A stretch of 7,703 nucleotides of DNA from an uncultured Clostridia bacterium (GTDB taxonomy: Bacteria > Bacillota > Clostridia > Oscillospirales > Oscillospiraceae). The notes under the pieces were generated by a model. That model ran no database searches and was not told where the DNA came from. It was given only the letters and a program-made list of their open reading frames with translations. The stretch spans positions 1 through 7,703 of the forward strand of contig CALZCW010000022.1 of the NCBI GenBank assembly GCA_945635805.1, given 5' to 3'. How positions within the stretch are numbered: the first letter of the stretch is position 1; each line of letters begins with the position of its first letter. Below are positions 1-6,594 of this stretch, piece by piece. The position numbers and the translations under genes were made by a program.

Positions 1-696
1 GGGCGCACCGGCTATCACATCCACGTCTCCGAGGGCATGAACGATGTGTATGACTCCCTGCAGAATTACGGACGCCGCCCGGTCCAGCGTCTGCATGACC
101 ACGGCATCCTCGGCCCCAAGACCATCCTCGGCCACTGCATCCACGTCAACTCGGCGGAGATTGAGCTGATCAAGAACACCGACACCATGGTGGTCAACAA
201 CCCCGAGTCCAACATGGGCAACGCCGTTGGCACCTGCCCGGTTCTGCCGCTCTACAAAAACGGCATCCTGCTGGGCATGGGCACCGACGCCTACACCAAC
301 GATATGCTCGAATCCCTCAAGGTCGCCCTGTGCGCACAGCGCCAGAACGCCTGCCTGCCCAACGTGGGCTGGTGCGAGGTCACGGATATGCTCTTTAAGA
401 ACAACGCCAAGATCGGCGGGCGCTACTTTGACGCCAAGCTGGGCGTTCTGGAGGCAGGCGCGGCGGCGGACGTCATCGTCATGGACTACAAGCCCTACAC
501 GCCCTTCTCCGACGCCAACATCGACGGCCACATGATCTTCGGCATGACCGGCCGCCAGTGCCAGACCACCATTGCCAACGGCAAGCTTCTGATGAAGGAT
601 CGTGAGCTCATCGGCATCGACGAGGAGGCAGAAAACGCCCACATCCTGGAGGAAGCCAAGAAGCTGTGGCGTTCTCTGGACAGCTACGATGGCTGA
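1..696 (+). CDS. ssnA: SsnA-type putative aminohydrolase, C-terminal part (5' end outside window)
   Basis: This is the C-terminal 231 residues of an amidohydrolase-superfamily protein, open in frame from base 1, so the true start lies upstream. Visible metal-site elements of the cytosine deaminase/chlorohydrolase-like fold are an HIHVSE strand (fragment residues 6-11), GHCIHV (His at about residue 45) and MGTDAYTND (Asp at about 96). After these comes the usual C-terminal beta region (LGVLEAGAAADVIVMDY). E. coli SsnA is about 440 aa, so roughly half is present. SsnA is named for its link to selenium-dependent enzymes and sits with ygfK, hyuA and xdh genes in purine/urate catabolism clusters; its substrate is not firmly established. 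The adjoining ygfK makes SsnA more likely than a generic guanine deaminase or chlorohydrolase. The stop codon overlaps the start of the next gene, suggesting translational coupling. Confidence 0.85.
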   Translation, partial: GRTGYHIHVSEGMNDVYDSLQNYGRRPVQRLHDHGILGPKTILGHCIHVNSAEIELIKNTDTMVVNNPESNMGNAVGTCPVLPLYKNGILLGMGTDAYTNDMLESLKVALCAQRQNACLPNVGWCEVTDMLFKNNAKIGGRYFDAKLGVLEAGAAADVIVMDYKPYTPFSDANIDGHMIFGMTGRQCQTTIANGKLLMKDRELIGIDEEAENAHILEEAKKLWRSLDSYDG

Positions 697-1177
697 TTTT
701 TTCGGCCGCGCTGCCCAGTACAAGCAAGATGAGGAAGCGGCCGTCTTTGCCCGGGTGGCCCGCAGGAAGCGCCGGGCAAAATGGATCCTGTTCGCCGTTC
801 TGCTCTACTGTGTGGCAGCCGACGGTCTGTACTACCTGTTTCCTCTCAGCCCCCTTACCTATTATCTGCGTCCCTTTTCCGTCATGAATTCCCTTTCCGC
901 AGTCTATCCCGCCACCCACTACTGGCTGTGCCTGTTTTCGGTGCTTCCCATGGTAGGCTGGTATCTGCTGCACCGGAATAAGAAGGCGGGACGCGCCCTC
1001 ATCCTGGTTCCCTATGTGTTGGCCTGGATCGGAATCGGCACCTTTACCTTTCTTCATGTCGTCTATGCCCTGCGCGCCCATTCCTTCCCACTGGTCCACG
1101 CCAACCTGCGGGACGCAGCTCCCTTTTTACCCTTTGGCCTGGGTGTGCCGATTCTGGAACACCTGTGGCAGAAATAA
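689..1177 (+). CDS. Small multi-pass membrane protein of unknown function between ssnA and ygfK
   Basis: I do not recognise this 162-aa protein. The ATG at 689 is chosen because it overlaps the ssnA stop by 8 nt, a typical coupling arrangement. A longer in-frame reading from 602 would sit inside ssnA. No clear Shine-Dalgarno sequence precedes 689, which fits re-initiation after ssnA. The N-terminus (about residues 1-31) is polar with a strongly basic stretch (RVARRKRRAK). Hydrophobic segments follow at about 32-51, 77-95 and 102-126, with a weaker one at 143-157, giving three or four membrane passes. By the positive-inside rule the basic N-terminus is probably cytoplasmic. No cysteine clusters or catalytic motifs are visible. 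Its place between two purine/selenium-cluster genes and 19 nt before ygfK implies a role with them, perhaps as a membrane partner or a transport accessory, but this is inference only. Confidence 0.75.
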   Translation: MADFFGRAAQYKQDEEAAVFARVARRKRRAKWILFAVLLYCVAADGLYYLFPLSPLTYYLRPFSVMNSLSAVYPATHYWLCLFSVLPMVGWYLLHRNKKAGRALILVPYVLAWIGIGTFTFLHVVYALRAHSFPLVHANLRDAAPFLPFGLGVPILEHLWQK

Positions 1178-1183
1178 ATGATC

Positions 1184-1188
1184 GGAGG
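1184..1188 (+). promoter_or_regulatory. Shine-Dalgarno site of ygfK
   Basis: A GGAGG core lies 8 nt before the ATG at 1197. It is a strong site in the short gap after the membrane-protein gene, and it fixes the ygfK start. Confidence 0.8.
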
Positions 1189-1196
1189 TTATTCTA

Positions 1197-4139
1197 ATGT
1201 CTGAAAGAATGTATCCCATCCCCTTCAAATCCCTGATGAACTGGATCGTCACCGAATACAGCCGGGAGGGCGAGATCTTCGGTATCCACGCCCCCTATAT
1301 CGCCAAAGGCAAAACGCTTCCCATCTTCGGTGAGAAGATCGAAACGCCCTTCGGCCCCGCTGCAGGCCCCAACAGCCAGCTTGCCCAGAACATCATCGCC
1401 TCCTATATGGCAGGCGCCCGTTTCTTCGAGGTCAAGACCGTGCAGAAGATGGACGGCGAGGACCTGGCCCGCTGTGTGCCGCGTCCCTGTATCCTTGCCG
1501 ACGACGAGGGCTACAACCAGGAGTGGTCCACGGAGCTGACCGTTCCCCAGGCCCTTGACGAGTACATCAAAGCCTGGTGCGCTCTGAAGGTCCTGTCCAA
1601 GGTCTACGGCTTCGGCGATCCCGACGGCTTTGTGTTCAATATGTCCGTCGGCTACGACTTAGAGGGCATCAAGGGCGAAAAGGTCGACACCTACATTGAG
1701 TCCATGAAGGACGCCTCGAATACGGCGCAGTTTATCGAGTGCAAGGCGGTGCTCAAGGAGTTCTTCCCGGAGGAGGCCGACTTTATCGACGGCATCTGCC
1801 CCCACGTCTCCCGTTCCATCACCCTCTCCACCCTCCACGGCTGCCCGCCCGATGAGATCGAGCGCATCGCCACCTACCTGATCTCCGAGAAGAAGGTCAA
1901 CACCTTCGTCAAGTGCAACCCCACCATTCTCGGCTACCGGTCCGCCCGCTCCATTCTGGACTCCATGGGCTATGACTACATCGTCTTTGACGAGCATCAC
2001 TTCAACGAGGACCTCCAGTGGGCCGATGCCGTTCCCATGTTTGAGCGTCTGCAGGCTCTGGCGGACAAGACCGGTGTGGAATTCGGCCTGAAGCTGTCCA
2101 ACACCTTCCCCGTCGACACCACCCGCGGCGAGCTGCCCGGCGACGAGATGTATATGTCCGGCCGCTCCCTGTTCCCCCTGACCATTGAGATGTGCAACCG
2201 CATTTCCAAGCAGTTCAAGGGCAAAATGCGCATTTCCTTTGCCGGCGGCGCGGAATACTTCAACTGCGACAAGCTGTTCGCAGCCGGTATCTGGCCCATC
2301 ACCGTGGCCACCACCATTCTCAAGCCCGGCGGCTACAACCGTCTGCGCCAGATGTGCGAAAAGGTGGAGGATATGCCCTTTACCGCTTTCCATGGCACCG
2401 ACTCCGCCGCCATTGAGGCACTCAGCGTCGGCAGCCACACCAACTTCCACCATCTCAAGCCCATCAAGCCTCTGCCCGTGCGCAAGAATGAGGACCGTGT
2501 GCCCTGGATGGACTGCTTTATCGCCCCGTGTAAGGGCGGCTGCCCCATCGCCCAGGACATTCCCGAGTATGTGGAGCTGTGCAGAAAGGGCCTGTACGCC
2601 CCGGCTCTGAAGCTCATCACCGAGAAGAACCCCCTGCCCTTTATCACCGGCACCATCTGCGCCCACCGCTGCCAGGGCAAGTGCACCCGCAACTTCTACG
2701 ACGAGTCCGTCCGGATCCGTGACACCAAGCTCCTTGCCGCCCAAAAGGGCTACGGCGCTCTGATGGCCTCCATCAAGGTCCCGGAAAAGGTTCCCGGCAA
2801 GAAGGTTGCCATTGTCGGCGGCGGCCCGACGGGTATCGCTGCCGCCTATTTCCTTGGCCGTGCCGGTGTGGAGACCACCATCTTTGAACGCGAAAACTCC
2901 CTCGGTGGTGTGCCCCGTCACGTCATCCCCGCCTTCCGTATCACCGATGAAGCCATCGACAAGGACGTCGCCCTGATGGAGAAGTACAACGTCGAGGTCA
3001 AGCTGGGCGCGCCCGCTCCCTCCGTTGCGGAGCTGAAAGCCATGGGCTACACCCACATTCTCTTTGCCGTCGGTGCATGGAAAGCCGGCCGGCTGGACAT
3101 TGAGGGCAACGTGGTCGGTGTCATCGGCTGGATGAAGGAAATGAAGAAGGAAGTCAAGCCCTGCCTGTCCGGTTCCGTCGTAGTCGTCGGCGCGGGCAAC
3201 ACCGCCATGGACGCCGCGAGACTCGCCAAGCGTATGGGTGCGGATGCCACCATCGTCTACCGCCGCACCAAGAAATATATGCCCGCTGACGAGCATGAAC
3301 TGAAGCTGGCCATGGACGACGGCGTGAAATTTGTCGAGCTGGCCGCGCCGGTCAAGCAGGCTGACGGCAAGCTGACTCTGGAGAAGATGGCCCTGGGCGA
3401 ACCTGACGCCTCCGGCCGCCGCTCTCCCGTCGCCACCGGCGAATTCTTTGAGATTCCCTGCGATCTGGTCATTTCCGCCGTCGGCGAGAAGGTCGACGCC
3501 GAGCTGATGGCCGCCAACGGCATTGAAATGGGCCGCAAGGGTCCTGACTTCAAGACCAACGTCGAGGGCGTCTATACCGCAGGCGACTGCCACCGCGGTC
3601 CTGCCACCGTGGTCGAGGGTATTGCCGACGCTGCCAAATTCGCCGAGGTCGTTATCGGCAAGAAGCACGAGTATGAGATCCCCGAGCAGGCCTATGTGAC
3701 CAAGGCCGAGGCCATTGCCAAGAAGGGCATCCTGAAAATGAGCAAGGACGCCTGCTGCGAGGCCAGCCGCTGTCTGGACTGCAACACCGTCTGCGAAAAC
3801 TGCGCCGACTCCTGCCCCAACCGCGCCAACGTGATCATCAAGCTGGCTGACGGCAGACATGAGATCCTGCACGTGGATAAGATGTGCAACGAGTGCGGCA
3901 ACTGCACCCATTTCTGCCCCTATGCCTCCGAGCCCAGCCATGACAAGTTCACCCTCTTCCAGACAGAGCGGGATATGGACGACTCCAAGAACTTCGGCTT
4001 CTGCATCCTGCCTGACGGCAAGGTCCGCGTCCGCCTCTACACCGAGAGCGTCTGCGACGTGGACGGCAAGAACGACCTGCCCGACGAGATCGCCCTCTTC
4101 ATCCGCACCGTCAAGAACAAGTACGCTTATCTGTATTGA
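1197..4139 (+). CDS. ygfK: YgfK family FAD/Fe-S oxidoreductase (annotated as putative selenate reductase subunit)
   Basis: This 980-aa cytoplasmic multidomain protein matches E. coli YgfK (about 1030 aa) along its length. Residues 1-420 form a dihydroorotate-dehydrogenase-like barrel region with the family blocks PFGPAAGPNSQLAQN (51-65), FNMSVGYDLEGIK (147-159), TLSTLHGCPPDEIE (209-222) and GEEMYMSGR-like GDEMYMSGR (315-323). Residues about 435-500 carry a GltD-type Fe-S region (Cys 440, 445, 449, 488, 492, 496). An FAD-binding GxGxxG motif is at 541-546, a second nucleotide-binding GxGxxA motif (VVVVGAGNTAMDAAR) at 661-675, and the FAD-closing YTAGD motif at 793-797. A C-terminal ferredoxin-like region has Cys 853, 854, 859, 862, 866, 869, 873 and then 897, 900, 903, 907. 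All expected ligands appear intact. The architecture resembles glutamate synthase small subunit and dihydropyrimidine dehydrogenase, implying electron transfer from NAD(P)H through FAD and Fe-S centres. The selenate reductase name is weakly supported; the family is tied to anaerobic purine/urate degradation with SsnA and Xdh. Confidence 0.93.
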   Translation: MSERMYPIPFKSLMNWIVTEYSREGEIFGIHAPYIAKGKTLPIFGEKIETPFGPAAGPNSQLAQNIIASYMAGARFFEVKTVQKMDGEDLARCVPRPCILADDEGYNQEWSTELTVPQALDEYIKAWCALKVLSKVYGFGDPDGFVFNMSVGYDLEGIKGEKVDTYIESMKDASNTAQFIECKAVLKEFFPEEADFIDGICPHVSRSITLSTLHGCPPDEIERIATYLISEKKVNTFVKCNPTILGYRSARSILDSMGYDYIVFDEHHFNEDLQWADAVPMFERLQALADKTGVEFGLKLSNTFPVDTTRGELPGDEMYMSGRSLFPLTIEMCNRISKQFKGKMRISFAGGAEYFNCDKLFAAGIWPITVATTILKPGGYNRLRQMCEKVEDMPFTAFHGTDSAAIEALSVGSHTNFHHLKPIKPLPVRKNEDRVPWMDCFIAPCKGGCPIAQDIPEYVELCRKGLYAPALKLITEKNPLPFITGTICAHRCQGKCTRNFYDESVRIRDTKLLAAQKGYGALMASIKVPEKVPGKKVAIVGGGPTGIAAAYFLGRAGVETTIFERENSLGGVPRHVIPAFRITDEAIDKDVALMEKYNVEVKLGAPAPSVAELKAMGYTHILFAVGAWKAGRLDIEGNVVGVIGWMKEMKKEVKPCLSGSVVVVGAGNTAMDAARLAKRMGADATIVYRRTKKYMPADEHELKLAMDDGVKFVELAAPVKQADGKLTLEKMALGEPDASGRRSPVATGEFFEIPCDLVISAVGEKVDAELMAANGIEMGRKGPDFKTNVEGVYTAGDCHRGPATVVEGIADAAKFAEVVIGKKHEYEIPEQAYVTKAEAIAKKGILKMSKDACCEASRCLDCNTVCENCADSCPNRANVIIKLADGRHEILHVDKMCNECGNCTHFCPYASEPSHDKFTLFQTERDMDDSKNFGFCILPDGKVRVRLYTESVCDVDGKNDLPDEIALFIRTVKNKYAYLY

Positions 4140-4175
4140 TCGGGTCCCCCGGGCCCTTAGGGGTGCGAAGGCTTT

Positions 4176-4775
4176 ATGAGTGAACCAAAGAAAAAGCTTT
4201 TGATCACCGGCTTTGATCCCTTCGGCGGCGAGACGGTCAACCCCTCCTGGGAGGCGGTTCGTCTGCTGCCGGAGGAGATCGGCGCCTGCCGCCTGACCAA
4301 GCAGCAAATCCCCACCGTCTTTGGTCGGGCTGCGGAAACGGTTCTGGCGGCGTCGGAGAAGCTGCAGCCGGATGTGATTTTGTGCATCGGGCAGGCCGGA
4401 GGAAGAAGCGGCATCACCCCGGAAGTGGTGGGTATCAATCTCCGCGAGGCAAGGCTCCCGGACAATGCCGGAAACCAGCCCACCGATGTCCCCGTGGTCG
4501 AGAACGGCCCCGCCGCCTATTTTGCGACGGTTCCCGTCCGGGCGATGGTCAAAGCCGTCAATGACGCCGGTATCTCCGCCGCTCTTTCGTACTCCGCGGG
4601 CACTTTCGTCTGCAACGACGTGCTCTATTCCCTGCTCCACCATTACCATGGAACTGCGACAAAGGTCGGCTTTGTCCACGTCCCGTTCCTGCCGGAGCAG
4701 GCAGAGGAGAACGTTCCCGCCATGGCCTTGGAGCAGATGACGGCAGCCCTGACCGCCGCCATCTCCGTGTGCTGA
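4176..4775 (+). CDS. pcp: Pyroglutamyl-peptidase I (pyrrolidone-carboxylate peptidase, family C15)
   Basis: This cytoplasmic cysteine peptidase removes N-terminal pyroglutamate (5-oxoproline) from peptides. At 199 aa it is close to the usual length of about 200-215. Family motifs are present: LLITGFDPFGGETVNPSWE at the N-terminus (8-26), GQAGGRSGITPEVVGIN (72-88) with the catalytic Glu83, AGTFVCNDVLY (141-151) with the nucleophile Cys146, and GFVHVPFLP (165-173) with the catalytic His168. The triad is therefore complete. The ATG at 4176 starts 36 nt after the ygfK stop and lacks a strong Shine-Dalgarno site; only purine-rich GCGAAG precedes it. No terminator or convincing promoter is seen in the gap, so it is probably the last gene of the ssnA-ygfK transcript, ending at the hairpin just downstream. 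A functional tie to purine breakdown is not evident; it may be a nitrogen-scavenging companion. Confidence 0.95.
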   Translation: MSEPKKKLLITGFDPFGGETVNPSWEAVRLLPEEIGACRLTKQQIPTVFGRAAETVLAASEKLQPDVILCIGQAGGRSGITPEVVGINLREARLPDNAGNQPTDVPVVENGPAAYFATVPVRAMVKAVNDAGISAALSYSAGTFVCNDVLYSLLHHYHGTATKVGFVHVPFLPEQAEENVPAMALEQMTAALTAAISVC

Positions 4776-4781
4776 ATAGAT

Positions 4782-4820
4782 AAAACGGCTGCTCCCGATT
4801 CCGGGGACAGCCGTTTTTTC
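4782..4820 (+). terminator. Intrinsic terminator after pcp
   Basis: The hairpin arms AAAACGGCTG and CAGCCGTTTT, with further pairing of CCC against GGG inside, are followed by a T run at 4814-4819. It begins 7 nt after the pcp stop. The A-rich 5' side could make it work on the opposite strand too, but its position fits the + strand operon end. Confidence 0.88.
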
Positions 4821-4835
4821 GGTAAATCTCTGCGA

Positions 4836-4876
4836 AAAAGAGCGCAAACCGGATCAAATCCGGTTTATGCTCTTTT
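4836..4876 (-). terminator. Intrinsic terminator of the DUF5131-HD operon (bidirectional)
   Basis: A long near-perfect hairpin has outer arms AAAAGAGC and GCTCTTTT, and inner arms AAACCGGAT and ATCCGGTTT around a 3-nt loop. Read on the minus strand it ends in a T run (complement of 4835-4839). It overlaps the TAA stop of the HD gene at 4875-4877. On the plus strand it would be a second terminator behind pcp. Confidence 0.85.
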
Positions 4877-5653
4877 AAGAATTGTCGTTGCTCTTTTCGC
4901 GGAATAGCAAAAACATGATCCAGAACAGTACACCCGCGAGGGCAAGTGCGCAGCCGAGGCCGGTGTAAAACACGGCAATGAACACATCCGGCGCCAGCCC
5001 GGATGCACGAAGCCAGATCCCGCCGCCCATCATAACGGCCATAATGATGTAGGATTTCAAATCGAAGAAGTGCCAGACCGGGCGGAATTCTTCTTCATAT
5101 CCTTTGATCCGTTTCATTTCTCTCAGCTTTTCCAGCCTGGCCAGCGTGGATGCAACGATCTCCTGCTTTTCTTCCAGGGAAACCTCGCTGAACTTCTGAT
5201 ACTGTAAGCTCTCATAGATCCGATAGGCGTCAAAGCGGTCGATATTGTCCGCGTCCCCCACCGTTTCGCAGAAAGCCGTGCGTTCCCACGGAAAATCCGC
5301 CCGGTCGTCCACATGGATGGCGACGCCGTAACAAATCTCATTGACACGGTCCCGGTCCAGCCCGATGCTCTCCAGGAACGGTCTTGCAATGGCGGCGGAG
5401 CGGCGGCCGCGGTTCTGCCAATCCTCCCGCGTCGCCATTTCCTCACAGTATGCAATGTCGTGCAGAAGCCCGGCGATCACCGCCGCCGTGACATCAAAGC
5501 CCTCTATTCCGCGATCCCCTTGGCAATGTTGGCGACGCGGTAGGTATGCTGGAGACGGTAGGCCTTGTCCGCCGGATGGGCCTGCAAATACGGGCTTGCG
5601 TCAAAGGTCTCTTTCAGAAACGCCTCTGTTTTTTCCACCAGTTCACGGTTCAT
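4875..5653 (-). pseudogene. HD-domain phosphohydrolase with two C-terminal membrane helices, frameshifted
   Basis: Reading from the ATG at 5653, the frame encodes 49 residues and hits TAG at 5504-5506. The protein resumes in the -1 frame and runs to 4875. Restoring one base would give about 259 aa. Across the break it has the HD-superfamily pattern: His36 in LQHTYRV, then LLHDIAY (His65-Asp66 in the restored numbering), then VGDADNIDRFDAYRI (Asp about 134-139). That is the metal-dependent phosphohydrolase signature. After a charged helical stretch (about 160-185) come two hydrophobic segments (about 199-215 and 223-251) and a short polar tail, so the catalytic domain would be membrane-anchored on the cytoplasmic side. 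The substrate is unknown. The start overlaps the upstream gene in an ATGA junction. No obvious -1 slippery heptamer precedes the stop, so a natural lesion or a sequencing error is more likely than programmed frameshifting. The downstream frame retains HD and could not by itself supply the first His. Confidence 0.8.
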
Positions 5654-6456
5654 TTTTGTTGGTCCCCCTCTGTCTCCAATTCCTCCATAACTTCTCCGTG
5701 GACGCAGACTCTGCCGCCGTCGGGACATCTGGCGTCAAGCTGCCCGCTTTGCGTAAAATTGATATTTGCCTTTCGTGCCTGGGCGCACAGGTCTTTTTTC
5801 TGCAGGGTGTATTCCCTGCCGTCCTTGATAAAGTGGGTTCCGCACTGGCGGAATTCAAAAGGCACGGACTTTCGGATGCACTGCTCACGCAGATCAAGCC
5901 CCCAGTCATAATACATCGGTCTGGCAAAGCGGTCGGATTCCCCGCCTGCCACCACCAGTTCCACGCCGCCGAGATATTGCTCCAAATCAATGGAAGAGAT
6001 CATGGGCTGACAGATGATGTTCTTATGCTTGATGGGAAGCTGGGAAAAAATTGCCAGCCGCTCATCTGCCCGGCGCTGGTTCTCCACCGTGCAGCCCACG
6101 ATCACGTTATCCCAGCCGCTTCCCCAATCGTCAGGCACGCAGTCCATAAAGCGTCCGATTCGCTTGGTCAGGAACAGGAAGGTACAGTCCTGCCGCTGCC
6201 GGATCATGTCCCAACATGCGCCGCGCCAGCAATCCGCCTCCGGCAGAAGGAAGTCCGTGGAAAAGCCCAGATAGACCAGGCCGGACTTCATTTTGTACCC
6301 GCCGTTTTTCTTTCGCTCCACAGGCGCGCAAAAGCCGTCGGTTTTCACGATTTGGTTGGTGTCCACGCCGCGCTTGGCATCTCCCTTATGGATATAGCAG
6401 AACTTGCAGCCCTCGCTGCAGCGGTGACACCCGCGCCAGGGATTCCACATTGCCAT
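5650..6456 (-). CDS. DUF5131 (phage Gp37/Gp68-like) protein with radical-SAM-type Cys motif
   Basis: This 268-aa protein of unknown function carries the hallmark N-terminus of the DUF5131 family (MAMWNPWRGCHRCSEGCKFC). Cys13-x3-Cys17-x2-Cys20 matches the CX3CX2C motif that binds a 4Fe-4S cluster in radical SAM enzymes; an extra Cys10 is nearby. Other family blocks are FLFLTKR (93-99), GCTVENQ (121-127) and VVAGGES (168-174), followed by a region like the family's ARPM..DW..LR.QC stretch. It is rich in cysteine, with 16 in 268 residues. I chose the ATG at 6456, not the in-frame ATG at 6483, because an AGGGAGGGAG ribosome binding site sits just before 6456 and family members begin at about this point. 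Its TGA overlaps the ATG of the HD gene, so the two are translationally coupled. Radical SAM chemistry is inferred from the motif; no substrate can be named. Confidence 0.85.
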   Translation of the reverse strand: MAMWNPWRGCHRCSEGCKFCYIHKGDAKRGVDTNQIVKTDGFCAPVERKKNGGYKMKSGLVYLGFSTDFLLPEADCWRGACWDMIRQRQDCTFLFLTKRIGRFMDCVPDDWGSGWDNVIVGCTVENQRRADERLAIFSQLPIKHKNIICQPMISSIDLEQYLGGVELVVAGGESDRFARPMYYDWGLDLREQCIRKSVPFEFRQCGTHFIKDGREYTLQKKDLCAQARKANINFTQSGQLDARCPDGGRVCVHGEVMEELETEGDQQK

Positions 6457-6460
6457 CTGC

Positions 6461-6471
6461 ACTCCCTCCCT
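6461..6471 (-). promoter_or_regulatory. Shine-Dalgarno site deciding the DUF5131 start
   Basis: On the minus strand this reads AGGGAGGGAGT and lies a few bases upstream of the ATG at 6456. It falls inside the 9-codon extension that would result from starting at 6483, which argues that the extension is not translated from its own site. Confidence 0.75.
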
Positions 6472-6560
6472 ATCACAAACCATTTTAGCATACGCATCTG
6501 TTTTCGAAAAGCCTTAACCTTTTTTTCAAAAGAAAAAGCATAAAAAAGTTTGAAAAACGC

Positions 6561-6588
6561 TTGACAAGCTGTTTTTTTCTGCTATAAT
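6561..6588 (+). promoter_or_regulatory. Sigma-A-type promoter of the rplJ-rplL operon
   Basis: A perfect TTGACA (-35, 6561-6566) and a perfect TATAAT (-10, 6583-6588) are separated by 16 nt in an AT-rich stretch. Transcription should start near 6595, directly before the L10 leader. Both boxes matching consensus fits a ribosomal-protein promoter. Confidence 0.9.
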
Positions 6589-6594
6589 TATCAA

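Noticed and set aside
602..688. An extended N-terminus for the small membrane protein starting at 602
   Set aside because: It would overlap ssnA by 95 nt with low-complexity Ser/Arg-rich sequence typical of an out-of-frame reading; the start at 689 with an 8-nt overlap is more natural.
4140..4175. GC-rich near-palindrome between ygfK and pcp as a terminator or regulatory hairpin
   Set aside because: Pairing of CCCC with GGGG is short and there is no T run after it, so it is not an intrinsic terminator; no known regulatory element is recognised.
1659..4847. A 1062-codon open frame on the minus strand, antisense to ygfK and pcp
   Set aside because: It lies opposite two clearly recognised genes. 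Its composition (rich in Gly, Ala, Val, Asp, His) is what GC-rich third positions produce on the reverse strand. It has no recognisable domain and runs through a terminator hairpin.
5500..5530. Programmed -1 ribosomal frameshift in the HD gene
   Set aside because: No X-XXY-YYZ slippery heptamer is visible in frame before the TAG, and I could not identify a clear downstream stimulatory stem, so recoding is unsupported.
5341..6543. A 400-codon open frame on the plus strand opposite the DUF5131 and HD genes
   Set aside because: It is antisense to conserved motifs on the other strand, has no recognisable domain or good ribosome binding site, and is explained by codon bias.
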